In this document: positions 28,013 through 37,705 of the stretch, piece by piece
How the letters are laid out: each line of letters begins with the position of its first letter
Numbering within the stretch: position 1 is the first letter of the stretch
NCBI RefSeq assembly: GCF_002847015.1
Contig: NZ_CP025085.1
Span: 2,356,001-2,420,000, forward strand
Reading direction: 5' to 3'
Origin: Prodigiosinella confusarubida
Lineage (GTDB): Bacteria > Pseudomonadota > Gammaproteobacteria > Enterobacterales > Enterobacteriaceae
Length of the DNA: 64,000 bases
Program-made: the position numbers and the translations under genes
Notes under the pieces: model-generated
What the model was told of the DNA's origin: nothing
Seen by the model: only the letters and a program-made list of their open reading frames with translations
Database searches by the model: none

Positions 28013-31000
28013 TCAGTGCTGTTTGTTCGGCTGGAAGAGGCCTGAATTGAGCTGTTGATTTGCGGCATCAAATTCAAGGTTATTCGCTTGTCTGGCGATT
28101 TCATGCATGGCCTGGGTTTGTTCAGGCGTATTCCAGGGGTGTGCTGAGAGTTCTTCGGCAAGATCAATTGCTTTCATGTTTTTCTCAATTAGCAGGGATG
28201 ACAGTAAATTCAGTTTGACGCGGATTTCTTGATGATTGTTCTGCTTATCAGAAGTCGGAGGCTCTTCATGCGTTAATGACAGATCGGCAAGCGCTTTATC
28301 CAGTACATCCAGATTGCCATGGAGCAGTGTATCCAATTCTTGAATATTCTGATCTGTTAACTCGGTATGAACCGATACACCACCCTCTTTTTTCGCTTTT
28401 AACCTGCTTTCAATCTCACCTACCTTACGAAAGAATACGTCCGCCCCGATATTGGCGGCAGAACCTTTAAGTGTATGTAGCGTCATTAATACGGCATTAA
28501 GATCGTCAGCTTTTGACTGCTGAGCCAGTTCAGTTAAAAGCCTTGTCGCGCTGTTTTTATATTGGGTCAGCATTTTTCTATAGAAGCTCGGGTTATTTCC
28601 AAAACGAGCGAGTGCTTTTTCGTGCGCATCCGATGGTTCAACCGCTGGCGGTGGCGCTATTTTCTTCGGGGTTATCTGCTGTAAAATAGTAGAGACAATA
28701 TTATCAATGCTGAGTGGTTTACCCAGATGGGCATTCATTCCGGCGTCGATACAGGCTTGTACATCACTGGGATTAACATTGGCGGTCATGGCAATGATGG
28801 GGAGTTCTGTCTGGGAGCGGCTTTCCCGGATCAAGCGGGTTGCCTGTAAACCGTCCATTTTAGGCATTTGCATATCCATAAGGATAACCTGGTAATTTTT
28901 GGCGTGAGAAAGCACTTTCTCGGTAGCTTCAAGTCCATCAGTAGCGGAGTCCAGATCGGCGCCTTCTGCGGCCAGTAATTCAAAGGCAATCTGGCGATTG
29001 AAATCATTGTCCTCAACCAAAAGTATACTGATACCAGACAACCTTTTTTCCTGTGCTGCTTCATGCTGGTTCAAAGGTAGGGGCGCGGTTAACAAAGTCG
29101 GTGATTTATTCCTTAAAGCTCGCCTAATCGCCGATTTGATTTGCCCTGGTGTGATAGGTTTCATCAGGAAATCATCAAACAATTCACCATCGATGTGATG
29201 AGATGCTGACTGTAATACGTCATTTTCAAAGGCGCTAATAATGAGTACCACCGGGGACTCATCAGGCAAAAAGTGTTTTCTTATCTGACGTGCAACGTCG
29301 AGCCCGTTTATGTTGGGCATAACATAATCAAGCAAAATGACATCAAACGGTTTTCTGTTACGAAAGCTCATCAATGCCAATGCTTCTTGCCCACTACTTG
29401 CACATTGGGTTGTCCACTCTTCTTGTTTAAAATACTGCTTCAGAATATTGAGTGATGTCGCATTATCGTCTACCACCAGGCAACGAAGGTGTCGGGTATA
29501 ATCGGCAATAGCCTGGTTGTGAGGGTGTTGAGTGGGAAGTGACAGGGAAATATCAAACCAGAAGCGACTGCCTTTTCCCAGTGTACTTTCAAGGGACAGG
29601 TGCCCGCCCATTAAATTGACCAGTTGCTTACTGATGGATAATCCCAGACCGGTTCCACCAAATTGCCGAGAGATTGACGAATCTGCCTGAGTGAAGCTTT
29701 CAAAAATAAGTGACTGTTGTTCGTGGCTGATGCCGATGCCGGTATCCTGAATAGAAAAACGCAAACGTGAATGAGTGCTGCCATATTCCAAAAGAGAAAC
29801 ACTGATAGTGACATTCCCGCTTTCTGTAAATTTGACGGCATTACTGGAAAGATTAATCAGGATTTGCTGGAGGCGAATCTTGTCGCCAATAATCTTATTG
29901 GGTATTTCCGGGTCAAGTTCGAACATGATTTCAACACTCTTTCCGCCTTGGCTGCCAATTAAAATAGCGGACAGTTCGGAGAATAATTCTTCTATGCTGA
30001 ACTCTTGCATCAAGAGTTCAAGCTTGCCAGTTTCTGCTTTTGAATAGTCAAGAATATCGTTCAACAGATTGAGTAGCAATTTGGCAGCGGTGTAGGCTTT
30101 CGTCACGTAATCCTTCTGTTGGACAGAAAGCACCGTGCGCTGAATAAGTTGCAGCATACCGAGAATCGCATTCATCGGGGTGCGGATTTCATGGCTCATA
30201 TTGGCCACAAACATCGATTTTGACCGACTGGCAAGGTCAGCTTTATTTTTCGCCGACTGAAGCTCCATTTCATATCTTCGTTGCTTAGTAATATCTTGAT
30301 TTATACCAGTAATCCTGACTGGATTGCCATTGATGTCATACTGCACAAGACCTGCGCTTTTGAGGTAACGAATTTCACCATCAGGTTGTAATATTCTGAA
30401 CTCCGGCAGAACTTCGATTTTCCCATCGCGCAAATTTTGTAAATTGGAATGAATCAGCGCTATGTCGTCGGGATGCAGGCGATCAAGTAACGCTTTAATG
30501 GGAATATTATCTTTATTGATATATTCAGGGAGCGTATAGAGTTCAACCATTTTATCGTTTAACGCGATCGTGTCTGTTGCCAGATCCCAGCACCATATCC
30601 CTAATCCTGCAATTTTTGCCGCTGTACTCAATTGATTGCTGGTGGTCAGTAAATCATCGGTTTGAATTCTGACTTTTTCTTCCAGGGAAGTATTAAGAGC
30701 ATGTAATTCATCTTGCATCTGTAGCATCTGCGTGATGTCACGGAAGGTAATTGAGGCACCGGTGATTTCTCCAACGGGTTTGGTCAGTGGCGCCGCCGAT
30801 TCTGAGAGGATGACGTGTTCCCCGTTTTTATGCCGGCGCTGAGTTTGTACGCGTGACAGTGATTGACCCTGGTTTATTATCTTCAATAAATCATATGATT
30901 CTGGTTCTTTCTGTATGGGTTCAGCCAGCGTCAGCCATGATTGACCAATGGTTTCTTTTTTCTTATATCCAAGAATGGCTTCGGCACCGGGATTCCAGCT

Positions 31001-32095
31001 CTCTATAATGCCTGCGCAGTTAATACTGATGATACCGTCTGAAGAACTTTCAACAATAGCCGCCAGCGACGCCTGTTTCGTATGAACACGCTTGCGTTGC
31101 TGTAAAAGAATACCGACACTTCCGGCAAGCAGGGTAATTAAAACACTTATTATTTCACTGATCAGGAAAACCCGCTGCGGTGATAAAAGATGCAACCCGG
31201 TAATAAACTCTGGAGAAACCGCGAGGGTGTACTGCCAGTGGCGCCCAAATAGTGTGAGGCCGCCGGTTATCGTTTTTTCATATAACGCGGTGTCCTGAGG
31301 GCTTTGATAAAAATGAACGGGGGTTTGGGCCTGAGTGATGTCAGTCAGGCTCAGGTGGAACTCACTGTTAAGATTAATGGCGTGTAAAACATCTTCTGTT
31401 AATAAAGCGGCGTAGCTCCATCCGATTAGTTTGCTGACGCGCTCTGATTCGCTTTCCGGCGTCACCGCATCGCGGTAGATAGGTAAAAGAATCAGAAATG
31501 ACTGGAGTGGTTTCCCTGTGGCCTGTACCAGAGTAATCGGCCCGCTTAGTATGACCTTGCCAGTTTTCATTGATTGTATTGCTGCTTCTCTACGTGTTTC
31601 CTGAGAAGCAATATCCAGGCCGATGGCTTGCAGGTTAGGGCCTTCCGGCTCAATATATCGAATGATATAATGATCCCCGTGATGTTCTGTCAGTTGTTTG
31701 ACAGTAAAATCACTGTGTCGAATGGCACGCACTTGTGTAACAAATGCGGCCAGTTGATCGTCCGGGACGCGCTGGATATAGCCAAATCCTCTGGCTCCCG
31801 GAAACTCATTTTTTATATTCCGGGTGCGGCTATAATTGGCAAAGAGATTTTGTGTCAGGTTGTCGCCGGCGACGATGATGGCGCCACGGGCTCCCCGTAG
31901 CCCGTACTGGTAGAGTGTGATTTGATCAACCAGTTGTTTTGTAATGTTCTGTGCCGATTTCTGTATCGCTTTTTCTACGAGCAGTTTGTTCTCTTCATGC
32001 CTGTTAACGGCTATTAGTACGCTGACTATTGTCAGGCTGATAAGGAGACTGGCGGACCAGTAGTTTGAAAAGATGCGTTTCAATCGTCGCAGCAT
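28013..32095 (-). CDS. Hybrid sensor histidine kinase: CHASE-PAS-PAS-HisKA-HATPase-REC-REC-HPt
   Basis: 1360 residues. A membrane helix at about 14-32, a periplasmic CHASE domain (about 60-290, with A-R-G-F-G-Y-I-Q-R-V) and a second helix near 312-335 anchor it in the inner membrane. PAS domains follow at about 340-460 and 490-610. The phospho-accepting His is in M-S-H-E-I-R-T-P-M-N near residue 633, with an ATPase domain to about 855 (Q-F-G-G-T-G-L-G-L-S-I). Receivers carry Asp in L-L-D-Y-V-M-P near 923 and L-M-D-M-Q-M-P near 1073. The HPt His is in L-H-T-L-K-G-S-A-A-N near 1206. This is a full internal phosphorelay. It is divergent from a REC-GGEEF gene, the likely output partner. The signal is unknown; CHASE domains bind small molecules. 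Confidence 0.93.
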   Translation of the reverse strand: MLRRLKRIFSNYWSASLLISLTIVSVLIAVNRHEENKLLVEKAIQKSAQNITKQLVDQITLYQYGLRGARGAIIVAGDNLTQNLFANYSRTRNIKNEFPGARGFGYIQRVPDDQLAAFVTQVRAIRHSDFTVKQLTEHHGDHYIIRYIEPEGPNLQAIGLDIASQETRREAAIQSMKTGKVILSGPITLVQATGKPLQSFLILLPIYRDAVTPESESERVSKLIGWSYAALLTEDVLHAINLNSEFHLSLTDITQAQTPVHFYQSPQDTALYEKTITGGLTLFGRHWQYTLAVSPEFITGLHLLSPQRVFLISEIISVLITLLAGSVGILLQQRKRVHTKQASLAAIVESSSDGIISINCAGIIESWNPGAEAILGYKKKETIGQSWLTLAEPIQKEPESYDLLKIINQGQSLSRVQTQRRHKNGEHVILSESAAPLTKPVGEITGASITFRDITQMLQMQDELHALNTSLEEKVRIQTDDLLTTSNQLSTAAKIAGLGIWCWDLATDTIALNDKMVELYTLPEYINKDNIPIKALLDRLHPDDIALIHSNLQNLRDGKIEVLPEFRILQPDGEIRYLKSAGLVQYDINGNPVRITGINQDITKQRRYEMELQSAKNKADLASRSKSMFVANMSHEIRTPMNAILGMLQLIQRTVLSVQQKDYVTKAYTAAKLLLNLLNDILDYSKAETGKLELLMQEFSIEELFSELSAILIGSQGGKSVEIMFELDPEIPNKIIGDKIRLQQILINLSSNAVKFTESGNVTISVSLLEYGSTHSRLRFSIQDTGIGISHEQQSLIFESFTQADSSISRQFGGTGLGLSISKQLVNLMGGHLSLESTLGKGSRFWFDISLSLPTQHPHNQAIADYTRHLRCLVVDDNATSLNILKQYFKQEEWTTQCASSGQEALALMSFRNRKPFDVILLDYVMPNINGLDVARQIRKHFLPDESPVVLIISAFENDVLQSASHHIDGELFDDFLMKPITPGQIKSAIRRALRNKSPTLLTAPLPLNQHEAAQEKRLSGISILLVEDNDFNRQIAFELLAAEGADLDSATDGLEATEKVLSHAKNYQVILMDMQMPKMDGLQATRLIRESRSQTELPIIAMTANVNPSDVQACIDAGMNAHLGKPLSIDNIVSTILQQITPKKIAPPPAVEPSDAHEKALARFGNNPSFYRKMLTQYKNSATRLLTELAQQSKADDLNAVLMTLHTLKGSAANIGADVFFRKVGEIESRLKAKKEGGVSVHTELTDQNIQELDTLLHGNLDVLDKALADLSLTHEEPPTSDKQNNHQEIRVKLNLLSSLLIEKNMKAIDLAEELSAHPWNTPEQTQAMHEIARQANNLEFDAANQQLNSGLFQPNKQH

Positions 32096-32286
32096 GGGAT
32101 TATTCTCGGCAAATTATCATTTTTATTTCTTTAATAACGTCAGTTCAGTTATAGCATTGAAATTATTAACCTGCTAAAAACAGTAGCAAACATGTCATTA
32201 TTGTTATCTACCATCAATAATGATAGAGCATGCTGGTCTTTAGCATTTCCGATCCATACTATAGTGAGATAAAAATAATTTTTATG

Positions 32287-32370
32287 TCCGTTATACTTCA
32301 AGTTGCAGGTGTATTGGTTGCCCTTAATGGCTCGGTTTCCGTCTTTCTGTAACTCGAATTATTTAAGGCA
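32287..32370. repeat. Interspersed palindromic repeat, copy 1
   Basis: The ends pair imperfectly: TTATACTTCAAGTTGCAG at 32291-32308 against CTGTAACTCGAATTATTT at 32347-32364. The same frame, TTATAC...TTCA-x-GTT-x-CAGGTGT...CTTTCTG-x-AACTCGAA, recurs at about 39,777-39,862. Repeats of this look are common between genes in enterobacteria; I do not have a firm family name. It sits in the 411-base gap between the hybrid kinase and the diguanylate cyclase, where otherwise I see only AT-rich promoter-like sequence. Confidence 0.65.
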
Positions 32371-32506
32371 TATCTGGATTTTTAATCTGCAATAGAAAAA
32401 TATAGGTGCACTATTTATATTATGGCGTATTTAACTGTATAACTTATTCTATTTGTTAAGTAAGTCATCATAACGGTGGTCACTGCTGTAGTGATAAGGG
32501 GAAGAA

Positions 32507-33454
32507 ATGAGTAATGAGAGACTGGCTTTCCCCGGACAGGAGGAGAAGCAAAAAATACTGATTGTGGATGATCAGGTCGTCAACATAAAAATACTGAACG
32601 AAATATTTAAAAAAGATTACGACATTATTATGGCAACTTCTGGAAAACAGGCGTTACAACTTGCCAGAGAGCAAAAGCCAGATCTGATTTTACTGGATAT
32701 TGTGATGCCTGATCTTGATGGCTATTCTGTGTGCCGGGAACTGAAAGCTTCTGTTGAAACCTCATATATTCCGATTATTTTTGTTACTGCCCGTGATGAT
32801 GAGGGGAATGAGGTACAGGGTTTTGAAATTGGCGGTGCTGATTATATTACCAAGCCGGTAAACCCGGTGATTGTATATGCCAGGGTGAAAACCCATCTGA
32901 TGCTTAAAAAGCAATTTGATTTGTTGGAAAATCTTGTCAATCAGGATGGGTTGACCCACATTGCGAATCGACGCAAATTTGATGAGATGTTGTCATGCCA
33001 TTTCAACGTTTGTCAGCGTGAGTCATTACCCTTATCGCTTTTAATGATCGATGTGGATTTTTTCAAGCGATTTAATGACCAATATGGCCATGTCGCCGGC
33101 GACAAATGCCTACAGAAAATGGCTATCGCATTGTCTAATGAGTTTCGGCGGCCCTGGGATTTATGCTGTCGTTATGGTGGTGAGGAGTTTGCGTGTTTGC
33201 TGCCGCTTACCAATAAAGATGGGGCAACGAGCAAGGCACACTCGGTGCTGGAGGTTATTCATGATTTGAACATTCCACACGTGTCATCCGATGTCAGTGA
33301 TCGGGTATCGGTAAGTATCGGTGTCGCCAGTATTATCCCTTCTGCCACGAATAGCGGCGAAATGCTTATCCAGCAGGCTGATGCCGCACTGTACCAGTCC
33401 AAGCAGGATGGTCGTGCAAGAGTGACAGTGTTTACGGAGATGCAATCTGATTAA
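32507..33454 (+). CDS. Response-regulator diguanylate cyclase (REC-GGEEF)
   Basis: 315 residues. A receiver domain (about 12-130) has L-I-V-D-D at its start and phospho-Asp in L-L-D-I-V-M-P near residue 64, with K in the T-K-P motif. The GGDEF domain (about 145-310) has the active-site loop R-Y-G-G-E-E-F near 223-229, and R-P-W-D five residues before it is the RxxD inhibitory site, so product feedback is expected. It makes cyclic di-GMP when phosphorylated. AAGGGGA precedes ATG 32507. The divergent hybrid kinase with an HPt is the natural phosphodonor. Confidence 0.94.
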   Translation: MSNERLAFPGQEEKQKILIVDDQVVNIKILNEIFKKDYDIIMATSGKQALQLAREQKPDLILLDIVMPDLDGYSVCRELKASVETSYIPIIFVTARDDEGNEVQGFEIGGADYITKPVNPVIVYARVKTHLMLKKQFDLLENLVNQDGLTHIANRRKFDEMLSCHFNVCQRESLPLSLLMIDVDFFKRFNDQYGHVAGDKCLQKMAIALSNEFRRPWDLCCRYGGEEFACLLPLTNKDGATSKAHSVLEVIHDLNIPHVSSDVSDRVSVSIGVASIIPSATNSGEMLIQQADAALYQSKQDGRARVTVFTEMQSD

Positions 33455-33457
33455 CGC

Positions 33458-33486
33458 CGGTTACTGGTACGTTGCACCGGTAACCG
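33458..33486 (+). terminator. Hairpin after the diguanylate cyclase gene
   Basis: CGGTTACTGGT (33458-33468) pairs with ACCGGTAACCG (33476-33486) with one G-T wobble and a 7-base loop, right after the stop. There is no T tract. It probably stabilises or ends the message. The rest of the gap to ganK shows nothing else. Confidence 0.4.
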
Positions 33487-33628
33487 CGACGGGTAAAGAT
33501 ATGTGTGATGGCCGGTAGCCGATCCTTCATTATCTTGAATGGCGCACTCTATGCCAGTTCACCGTGTTAGCGAGCCGGGCTGAGTGAAGCACTGGCGTTA
33601 GGCATTGACTAAGCGGTAGTCCAGATTT

Positions 33629-34735
33629 TTATTGCTGGTTAACCTGAATATCGGCGCTGATTCGTGTGCCGTGTTCATCAAATATCAAACACTGCCCGGA
33701 ATCGAAACCCAACTGCAATTTTTGATAGGGCGTGAAATGGGCATCCCCTGGCAGCAGTATTTTGAAGCCATCATGACCGTGGCACTGACCGAACAGATAG
33801 GTGTTATTGCCCAGTCGTTCCACCACTTCACAGTGAAAGTCCAGTTGTAACGGCATTGTGCTTGCTGTGGACAGGTGTTCCGGGCGGATACCGAGCGTCA
33901 CGTTCACGTTGGGCTCTACCTGTTGAGTCCGTATCGCGAGGGTGAGGGTTTTACCGTATTCAATGGCCACGGTGAGCTTCTCGGGTTTCCAGTTCACCAC
34001 CGTTGCCGGTAGAAAATTCATTTTTGGTGAACCGATAAACCCGGCGACAAATCGATTGTCAGGGTTGTAATACAGGTCCATCGGTGACCCCATTTGTATT
34101 ACCCGCCCATCGTTCATCACCACAATTTTATCCGCCAGCGTCATCGCTTCAATTTGATCGTGGGTAACATATACCATGGTGGTTTTCAGTTCCTGGTGCA
34201 GTTTGGCGATATGCAGACGCATATCAACCCGCAGCTCGGCATCCAGATTGGAGAGTGGTTCATCAAACATGAACACGTTGGGATTACGTACGATGGCGCG
34301 ACCAATCGCGGTGCGCTGTCGCTGGCCGCCAGAGAGTTGTTTGGGCTTTCTGTCCAGCAAATGGGAGAGTTGCAGTGTTTTGGCAACCATCTCTACCTGA
34401 TGGCGGATCTCTGCCTTTGGTGTACCGTTGACTTTCAGCCCGTATCCCATGTTTTCGGCGACCGTCATATGCGGATACAACGCATAGGACTGAAACACCA
34501 TGGCCACGCCACGGTGAGCAGGGGCGACATCGTTAACGCATTCATCGCCAATCAGTACCTCTCCTTCACTAATCTCCTCCAGACCGGCAATCATGCGCAG
34601 TAACGTGGATTTGCCGCAGCCCGAAGGACCAACAAATACCGCAAATTCCCCTCCCTCAATATCAAGATTGATATTGTGCAGCGTCACCGTTTTGCCAAAA
34701 CGTTTGGTGACATTTCTCAGTCTTATGCTGGACAT
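33629..34735 (-). CDS. ganK: Galactooligosaccharide ABC transporter ATPase GanK
   Basis: 368-residue MalK/UgpC-type ATPase. Walker A is GPSGCGKST at residues 36-44, signature L-S-G-G-Q-R-Q-R near 134, Walker [10 protein letters not shown] near 155, and a C-terminal TOBE/regulatory region from about 240. In Dickeya, GanK energises uptake of beta-1,4-galactooligosaccharides with GanEFG (established for the gan locus). It is divergent from ganE with a 356-base shared region. GAGG precedes its ATG. Confidence 0.9.
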   Translation of the reverse strand: MSSIRLRNVTKRFGKTVTLHNINLDIEGGEFAVFVGPSGCGKSTLLRMIAGLEEISEGEVLIGDECVNDVAPAHRGVAMVFQSYALYPHMTVAENMGYGLKVNGTPKAEIRHQVEMVAKTLQLSHLLDRKPKQLSGGQRQRTAIGRAIVRNPNVFMFDEPLSNLDAELRVDMRLHIAKLHQELKTTMVYVTHDQIEAMTLADKIVVMNDGRVIQMGSPMDLYYNPDNRFVAGFIGSPKMNFLPATVVNWKPEKLTVAIEYGKTLTLAIRTQQVEPNVNVTLGIRPEHLSTASTMPLQLDFHCEVVERLGNNTYLFGQCHGHDGFKILLPGDAHFTPYQKLQLGFDSGQCLIFDEHGTRISADIQVNQQ

Positions 34736-34797
34736 CGGTTGATCCTCGGAACGTTGTCAGTAAATGAGTCGTGTTAGAGAATGAATTACTCTCTTGA

Positions 34798-34812
34798 TGT
34801 AATACGTATAAC
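34798..34812. promoter_or_regulatory. Candidate GanR operator near ganK
   Basis: TGTAATACGTATAAC, 63 bases upstream of ganK, matches the first ten bases of the ganL-proximal site at 43,805. The rest of the ganK/ganE gap is AT-rich; a weak CRP-like half-site pair (TGCAATCATGATCACA) lies at 34,902-34,917. Confidence 0.4.
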
Positions 34813-35063
34813 AAAGTTTAATTAATAACTATAACAGCTAAAAAGTCTTTAAAAGACTATAACTTGGCTAGATTTTAAGCCATATCATCGCGTTTCATTT
34901 ATGCAATCATGATCACACATTGATGATAATTATATAGATTTAACAGTGATCTAAGCATAGCGTATAACAACTGAGGGAACGGGTGAGCTCTGTTTAGTCA
35001 TGTTGTGGGATAGATCATTCATGTATCGATTGAATATCAAAATATGAACATGAATTAAAAAAA

Positions 35064-35078
35064 TGTAATACCTTCACA
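35064..35078. promoter_or_regulatory. Candidate GanR operator in front of ganE
   Basis: TGTAATACCTTCACA differs by one base from TGTAATACGTTCACA upstream of ganL (43,805-43,819). It ends 13 bases before the ganE start codon, overlapping the approach to the ribosome site, a position suited to repression by the LacI-type GanR. Confidence 0.5.
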
Positions 35079-35091
35079 AAAGAGGTGAGTG

Positions 35092-36327
35092 ATGAAAATC
35101 AAAAAAATAACCGCTCTGCTCCTGACCGCACTGGTGGCGGGCCAATATTCCACTTTCGCCGCTGCCGCGGCAAGCCGGCAACTGACGGTGTGGGAGGACA
35201 TAAAGAAATCTGTTGGCATAAAACAGGCCGTTAGTGATTTCGAAAAACAGTACAACGTGAAAGTCAATATGCAGGAAATGCCTTATGCACAACAGATTGA
35301 GAAGCTGCGTCTGGATGGCCCGGCAGGCATTGGTCCTGATGTGCTGGTGATCCCTAACGATCAGCTCGGTTCTGCGGTCGTGCAAGGATTGCTCTCGCCA
35401 CTGACGGTCGACAAAGCGGAAGTCGCCGCCTTCACGTCGTCGTCCATCCATGCCTTCACCATGAACAACCGGCTGTACGGTATTCCCAAGGCGGTAGAGA
35501 CATTGGTGCTGATCTACAACAAGGATCTGTTGCCCAAGCCGTTGGCTACGCTGGATGACTATTACCGCTTCTCCAAAAAACAGCGGGCGGAAAATCGATA
35601 CGGTTTGCTGGCGAAATTCGATCAGCTTTATTACAGCTGGGGCGTCATGGCGTCGATGGGCGGCTACATCTTTGGCAAAGACAGCAAAGGTGGATTGAAT
35701 ACTCTGGATATCGGTCTCAACACCCCGGGTAGCGTGGCGGCGGTCAACAGCCTGAAAAAATTCTACACCGACGGGCTATTCCCCAGAGGGATCATTGGTG
35801 ACAGTGGTCTTAATGCCATTGATTCTCTGTTTACCGAGAAAAAGGTGGCGGCGGTGATCAATGGGCCATGGGCCTTTCAGCCTTACGCTGACGCCGGTAT
35901 CAATTATGGTGTTGCGCCGCTACCGAAACTGGCCAATGGCCAGTCGATGAACTCTTTTCTGGGGGTGAAAGGTTACGTGGTGTCCACCTGGGGCAAGGAT
36001 AAGGTGCTGGCACAGCAATTTATTACATTTATCAATCAGCCTGAGTATGTGAAAACCCGTTATCAACTGACCAAAGAGATCCCACCACTGGTCGCAATGA
36101 TTAATGACCCGTTGATTAAAAATGATCAGCGAGCCAGCGCCGTCGCTATTCAGGCCAGTTTGGCGACCGCCATGCCCAGCGTGCCCGAAATGCAGGAAGT
36201 CTGGGGCCCGGCTAACGCTGCGCTGCAATTGAGCATGACCGGCAAACAGGCACCTCAGGCCGCGCTGGACGATGCGGTGAAACAAATCAAGATGCAAATT
36301 GAGGCGATGAAAGCCAGCAATCAGTAA
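35092..36327 (+). CDS. ganE: Periplasmic galactooligosaccharide-binding protein GanE
   Basis: 411 residues from ATG 35092 (AGAGG ahead; a GTG one codon earlier is possible). A clear signal peptide (M-K-I-K-K, hydrophobic core, A-A-A-A-S) is followed by a MalE-type family 1 binding protein with L-T-V-W-E-D, G-P-D-V-L-V-I-P-N-D-Q and N-G-P-W-A-F. It captures galactan oligomers in the periplasm and hands them to GanFG. First gene of ganEFGAB, divergent from ganK. Confidence 0.92.
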   Translation: MKIKKITALLLTALVAGQYSTFAAAAASRQLTVWEDIKKSVGIKQAVSDFEKQYNVKVNMQEMPYAQQIEKLRLDGPAGIGPDVLVIPNDQLGSAVVQGLLSPLTVDKAEVAAFTSSSIHAFTMNNRLYGIPKAVETLVLIYNKDLLPKPLATLDDYYRFSKKQRAENRYGLLAKFDQLYYSWGVMASMGGYIFGKDSKGGLNTLDIGLNTPGSVAAVNSLKKFYTDGLFPRGIIGDSGLNAIDSLFTEKKVAAVINGPWAFQPYADAGINYGVAPLPKLANGQSMNSFLGVKGYVVSTWGKDKVLAQQFITFINQPEYVKTRYQLTKEIPPLVAMINDPLIKNDQRASAVAIQASLATAMPSVPEMQEVWGPANAALQLSMTGKQAPQAALDDAVKQIKMQIEAMKASNQ

Positions 36328-36387
36328 CTCCGGCCTCCGCTTATCCTGAACGGGAGGACGGCTCCCGTCATAAAGAAGGAACAGTTT

Positions 36388-37695
36388 GTGATTATCACTC
36401 CCAGTGAAAAGTTAACCGTTGTTAAGGGGCGGTGTCGCCATGCGGCGGTCGCATTGCTGTTTGCCCTAGTCCCCGGTTTTGGCCAGTTCTATCACCGGCA
36501 GTGGGCGAAAGGGCTCATTTTCCTGGTTCTGCTTAGCAGCTTTATCGGTGTGTTTCATGACTTTCTCATGGAAGGTGTGTGGGGTCTGTATACGCTTGGC
36601 GAGCAAGTACCACGTGATAACTCCATTTTTCTGTTGGCGAAGGGCATTATCAGCCTGTTGATCATCGCGTTCGGGTTGGCAGTTTACGCCTTGTCACTAC
36701 GTGATGCCTGGGTCAATGGGCAGAAACGGGATGAGGGGTTGGCGCTTAATAGTGTGCGGCAGCAATATCAGATATTGCTGAGTGAAGGTTTCCCGTACCT
36801 GATGATCACGCCGGGGTTTATCCTGCTGGTTTTTGTGGTGATCTTTCCCATTCTGTTTGGTTTTTCAATTGCCTTTACCAATTACAATCTGTATCACACC
36901 CCGCCAGCAAAGCTGGTGGATTGGGTCGGTCTCAGGAACTTCGTCAACATTTTTACCTTGTCTATCTGGCGGTCCACCTTTCTGGATGTGTTGCAGTGGA
37001 CAGTGGTCTGGACGCTGCTGGCTACCACGCTACAGTGCAGTGTGGGTGTGTTGCTGGCCATTTTGGTCAATCAAAAGGATTTGCGATTTAAGCCCTTGAT
37101 CCGCACCATTTTTATCCTGCCGTGGGCGGTGCCGGGTTTCGTCACTATTCTGGTATTTGCCGGCATGTTCAATGACTCTTTCGGTGTCATCAATAATGCC
37201 ATTCTGGCGTTTTTCGGTATTGCCCCCAAAGCCTGGCTGACCGATCCGTTCTGGACTAAAACCGCACTGATCATGATGCAAACCTGGCTTGGTTTCCCGT
37301 TTGTGTTCGCCATGACCACCGGCGTGTTACAGGCCATTCCAGAGGATTTGTATGAAGCGGCGACGATGGATGGCGCGAGTGTCTGGACCAAATTAAAAAC
37401 CATTACACTACCGTTGGTACTCTACTCCATTGCACCAATCATCATTACGCAATACACCTTCAACTTTAACAATTTCAACATCATCTACCTGTTTAACAAT
37501 GGCGGCCCGGCGGTAGTCGGTTCCAACGCCGGAGGCACGGATATCCTGGTCTCCTGGATCTACAAACTGACCATGTCCTCTTCGCAGTACGCCATTGCCG
37601 CCACTATCACCATTCTGCTGTCCATTTTTGTGGTCGGTTTGGCGTTGTGGCAATTCCGTGCCACCCGTTCATTCAAAAATGATGATATGGCTTAA
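36388..37695 (+). CDS. ganF: Galactooligosaccharide ABC permease GanF (MalF type)
   Basis: 435 residues beginning with GTG at 36388, preceded by AAGAAGGA. The long N-terminus with extra helices is typical of MalF. The EAA coupling loop reads E-A-A-T-M-D-G-A-S near residues 322-330, followed by L-P-L-V. It forms the inner-membrane channel with GanG. The next gene starts 11 bases after its stop. Confidence 0.92.
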   Translation: MIITPSEKLTVVKGRCRHAAVALLFALVPGFGQFYHRQWAKGLIFLVLLSSFIGVFHDFLMEGVWGLYTLGEQVPRDNSIFLLAKGIISLLIIAFGLAVYALSLRDAWVNGQKRDEGLALNSVRQQYQILLSEGFPYLMITPGFILLVFVVIFPILFGFSIAFTNYNLYHTPPAKLVDWVGLRNFVNIFTLSIWRSTFLDVLQWTVVWTLLATTLQCSVGVLLAILVNQKDLRFKPLIRTIFILPWAVPGFVTILVFAGMFNDSFGVINNAILAFFGIAPKAWLTDPFWTKTALIMMQTWLGFPFVFAMTTGVLQAIPEDLYEAATMDGASVWTKLKTITLPLVLYSIAPIIITQYTFNFNNFNIIYLFNNGGPAVVGSNAGGTDILVSWIYKLTMSSSQYAIAATITILLSIFVVGLALWQFRATRSFKNDDMA

Positions 37696-37705
37696 GGGGA
37701 TAACC

